Origin: Endozoicomonas ascidiicola
GTDB taxonomy: Bacteria; Pseudomonadota; Gammaproteobacteria; Pseudomonadales; Endozoicomonadaceae
Direction: 5' to 3'
Length of the DNA stretch: 37,283 nucleotides
Assembly (NCBI RefSeq): GCF_001646945.1
Contig: NZ_LUTV01000005.1
Span: forward strand, 254,604 to 291,886
Shown one piece after another: positions 35,154 through 37,283 of the stretch. The first letter of the stretch is position 1. Every line of letters starts with the position of its first letter. Position numbers and translations under genes: made by a program. A model generated the notes under the pieces. It had not been told where the DNA came from. It saw nothing but the letters and a program-made list of their open reading frames with translations, and ran no database searches.

Positions 35154-35185
35154 AAGCCCTGCTTGAACAAAGCAGGGCTTTTTTT
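35154..35185 (+). terminator. Rho-independent terminator after tRNA-Arg
   Basis: AAGCCCTGCTT (35154-35164) and AAGCAGGGCTT (35170-35180) form a perfect 11-bp stem with a 5-nt loop, followed by a run of seven T (35179-35185). Confidence 0.95.
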
Positions 35186-35274
35186 ATGCCTTTCTAAAAA
35201 TATATCTTTTCTCTAGCGTACATCTTCTGTTGTCTATACTACTGATACCTATTTACTGTCGTTAGGTTTCTGTA

Positions 35275-36927
35275 ATGAGGTATTCCCCGTCAATCGCTAT
35301 TCGCTCCATTCTCTTTATACTGGTTTTTGGGTTTCTGTCGATAGAAAGCCACGCCACATCCTCTCCCGAGACAAAGCAACAAGTTGAAAATTACCGGAAG
35401 GTACAAACCTATTTATCGAAACACCCGCCTTACCAATCAGTGCTGGCGGCGGAAGGTCGTTTTATTAATGTATTTAATCCCGAACTGCTGCCGTATATCA
35501 AGGCGCCGCTAAACGCCAAGCGGTTCCGGAAACTTGAGAAACTTATTCTTCCTCATCTGACCATCAACCTCACGTCAAAAGGGTTTGCCCAAGCGGCAGA
35601 GCGGGTGGCGGAAGGTGAGAAAGATGACACAAATTACAATGCGATCTGGGTCAGGGATTCTGGCTGGATATTCTTCTCCATGCTGGAGCGCGGGCAAGTG
35701 AACGCACAAGAAAAAGAAAAGGCTCGCCGATTGATTCTTGCCTTGTGGGATTACTATGCAACGGATCGCCAGCTCAAACGAATGAAAGCGGTGATTGATA
35801 ATCCCAAGCTGGCCAACCAGGGAACCATGAACGTGCTGCATATTCGTTTTGATGGTAATTCACCTTCATTGGATGACGTCTACGTCAATGGCAAGCCCCA
35901 GAACTGGAATCACCGACAAAATGATGCCCATGGTATTTTCCTGATGGCAGTGGCAGAAGGGTGGAGTAAAGGGTTAATCAAGAAAGCCGATTTGACGCCA
36001 AGCCGCCTTAAAGTGCTCAGCCTTTTCCCTGCCTATTTTAACGCCATTGATTTTGCAACATTTGAAGATGCAGGTGCCTGGGAGGAGATCAGCAAAGTGA
36101 ATACCTCTTCAGTGGCTTTTGTTGTAAGAGCAATGGAACTCTGGGGCAGTGTATTAAAAGCGAATGCAGATTTGCAGAACAGCATTGAACAAGCGGCCAA
36201 AAAAGAGAAGGTTAAATGGAGTAATAAGCTGCTGAATCAGTTGGTCGACAAAGGATACGCTACCATCAAACGACAGTTGACCATGGGCGGAGAATCACCG
36301 GATTACCCACCCACTGACCTGCGTTTTCGTCGGGCAGATGCCGCATTGTTTAACCTGATTTTGCCAACGCCATTGGCAAGGCTTAGCCAGAATGAAAAAC
36401 GTCAAGTGGTCACTATTCTGGAAAGACTTGAGCGACCTTTCGGCATTATTCGTTACGCCAGAGACAGTTACCAGAGCGGCAACTTCTGGATAAAAGCGCC
36501 GGGAGCCAGCAAGCATAAAGATGCCCCTGCGCTCACCGGAGATGCATCATCAGAAACGCTGTTCCTTGCCCGCTTAGCCAACTTGATTCCGGATACCGAA
36601 GCCCAATGGTTTTTTGATTCCAAACTGGCAATGATTCGCGCTCATCTGGCAGAGGGAGAGAAAGATAAACTGCTGCAGTTGCAGGATGTTTTCTTTGCTC
36701 AGGTTCATTTGAAACGAGCGCTGGGCCAAGTGACCGGTAGCTATGGTAAAGCCGGACTGATAGCTGCAGACGGCAACTCTGTTGCTGATTGGAAAGTTCC
36801 TGAATCTATCAACTCTGTTAAGATTGGTGATGAGCTGCATTATCTTCCCTCTCCGATTACTCCTCTGAATTGGGCAAAGGCGTCCTTATCTATGGCATTA
36901 GGGCGCGTAGAGTTTCTGCTGAAATAA
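35275..36927 (+). CDS. Secreted GH15-like (glucoamylase/glucodextranase-type) glycoside hydrolase
   Basis: 550 residues. A signal peptide (residues 1-27, cleavage at SHA-TS) points to the periplasm or export. The rest is consistent with an (alpha/alpha)6 barrel of the GH15/phosphorylase-kinase-like group: YNAIWVRDSGWIFF (121-134), WNHRQNDAHGIFLMAVAEGW (211-230) and FEDAGAWEEISKVNTSSVAF (263-282), where WEE matches the general-acid glutamate segment of glucoamylases. ALTGDASSETLFLARLANLI and LPSPITPLNWAKASLSMALG close the barrel. The exact glucan substrate cannot be told. It follows the tRNA-Arg terminator and probably has its own promoter in 35186-35274. No partner genes for glycogen or starch use are adjacent. 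Confidence 0.8.
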   Translation: MRYSPSIAIRSILFILVFGFLSIESHATSSPETKQQVENYRKVQTYLSKHPPYQSVLAAEGRFINVFNPELLPYIKAPLNAKRFRKLEKLILPHLTINLTSKGFAQAAERVAEGEKDDTNYNAIWVRDSGWIFFSMLERGQVNAQEKEKARRLILALWDYYATDRQLKRMKAVIDNPKLANQGTMNVLHIRFDGNSPSLDDVYVNGKPQNWNHRQNDAHGIFLMAVAEGWSKGLIKKADLTPSRLKVLSLFPAYFNAIDFATFEDAGAWEEISKVNTSSVAFVVRAMELWGSVLKANADLQNSIEQAAKKEKVKWSNKLLNQLVDKGYATIKRQLTMGGESPDYPPTDLRFRRADAALFNLILPTPLARLSQNEKRQVVTILERLERPFGIIRYARDSYQSGNFWIKAPGASKHKDAPALTGDASSETLFLARLANLIPDTEAQWFFDSKLAMIRAHLAEGEKDKLLQLQDVFFAQVHLKRALGQVTGSYGKAGLIAADGNSVADWKVPESINSVKIGDELHYLPSPITPLNWAKASLSMALGRVEFLLK

Positions 36928-36948
36928 AAAAGTCATGGTGTACGGACG

Positions 36949-36965
36949 GGCCAGTAATGCTGGCC
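36949..36965 (+). terminator. Short hairpin after the GH15-like gene
   Basis: GGCCAG (36949-36954) and CTGGCC (36960-36965) form a perfect 6-bp stem with loop TAATG, 22 bp beyond the stop. No T-run follows, so it is at most a weak terminator. Confidence 0.4.
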
Positions 36966-37120
36966 TGTGGATAAAATGAATGGTCTATTCAAGAAAGAAA
37001 GGACAGCAATATTTTGAGTGAAAGCTAATCGCCGTAAAGGGTTGACTCACAAAGAAAAAAGGAAGAAAAAAAAGACAGCCACAAACAGAATAAACCAAAA
37101 CTCACTTGAAACCATCGGTT

Positions 37121-37283
37121 TTATTTTGGTTTTGGCTTAACCGGTTTTCTGAGCACCTCTTCCTCCTCGTCAAGAGACGTCTTGGTATGGAGTCTGTCGG
37201 CTAACTCGACTGGTTTTTGGTTAATCTGCACGCAGAAGGCTTTGACATTCTTCACCAGTTCATCTTGGGTGCTATGACAATAA
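37121..37283 (-). CDS. C-terminal fragment of a minus-strand gene, possibly an IS630-type transposase
   Basis: An open minus-strand frame runs from the window edge to a TAA at 37121, encoding about 53 residues: first YCHSTQDELVKNVKAFCVQI, then an acidic TSLDEEEEVLR and a KPVKPKPK tail. The pattern of a Tyr-Cys-His segment followed by a Val-Lys amphipathic helix and a DRL motif recalls the C-termini of IS630-like DDE transposases, but too little is present to be sure. The gene continues beyond the window, so start, length and intactness are unknown. Confidence 0.45.
   Translation of the reverse strand, partial: YCHSTQDELVKNVKAFCVQINQKPVELADRLHTKTSLDEEEEVLRKPVKPKPK

Noticed and set aside
1-37283. 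CRISPR array, integron attC cluster or prophage
   Set aside because: No regularly spaced identical repeats with unique spacers, no integrase gene and no phage structural genes were seen. The four TTCGA sites are too short and close for CRISPR.

Overview
The window looks like a chromosomal segment of a marine, host-associated gammaproteobacterium, most plausibly an Endozoicomonadaceae member (Endozoicomonas or a relative). The core genes are typical gammaproteobacterial ones: waaA, tolC, a yqiB-like DUF1249 gene, murJ divergent from rpsT, and a PduO-type adenosyltransferase. Between them sit proteins of eukaryotic type: a BIR (inhibitor-of-apoptosis) domain protein, two eukaryotic-like protein kinases (one inside a 2007-residue protein), a repeat-bearing coiled-coil protein and a Ser/Asp/Glu-rich acidic protein. 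The taxonomic call is inference from this mix; no marker gene in the window settles it.

Layout from left to right. (1) Positions 1-4.7 kb hold the 3' part of a large ORF with a recent 295-bp internal duplication and a C10 tract, an aldo/keto reductase plus FAD-dependent oxidoreductase pair on the minus strand, and an acidic low-complexity protein. (2) 4.9-11.0 kb hold a DUF21/CBS membrane protein, then a TetR regulator, RND adaptor lipoprotein and RND permease; four 11-bp-spaced TTCGA sites lie in front of the regulator. (3) 11.0-12.3 kb hold an IS110-family element with a structured non-coding left side. (4) 12.3-16.7 kb form a vitamin B12 locus on the minus strand: cobalamin riboswitch, btuF, btuB, and further downstream a divergent relative of PduO-type adenosyltransferases. 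(5) 16.7-21.4 kb hold an M14 carboxypeptidase-like enzyme, a soluble eukaryotic-like kinase, a canonical PduO-type adenosyltransferase, waaA and a small conserved-looking protein. (6) 21.5-26.0 kb hold tolC with a clear terminator, yqiB (probably leaderless), murJ and rpsT.

(7) 26.0-35.05 kb is the most unusual part. It is visibly AT-rich and contains only two long genes transcribed away from each other: the giant kinase-containing protein (minus) and the BIR-domain protein (plus). About 590 bp lie between them, including a possible 283-bp inverted-repeat element in front of the BIR gene. The right border carries a mutated 3' fragment of a serine tRNA, as expected of an attachment site, just before an intact tRNA-Arg(ACG). 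I read this as an acquired host-interaction island in which a cell-death-inhibitor-like protein and a kinase effector-like protein are encoded together. (8) 35.2-37.3 kb hold a secreted GH15-like glucan hydrolase and the 3' end of a minus-strand gene that resembles a transposase C-terminus.

How the genes fit together: TolC could serve the RND pump as its outer-membrane channel. The riboswitch should shut down BtuB/BtuF when cobalamin is plentiful, and the PduO enzyme would convert imported corrinoid to adenosylcobalamin. The BIR protein, the kinases, the repeat protein and the acidic protein are candidates for action inside a eukaryotic host cell, but no secretion signal or secretion system is visible in the window.
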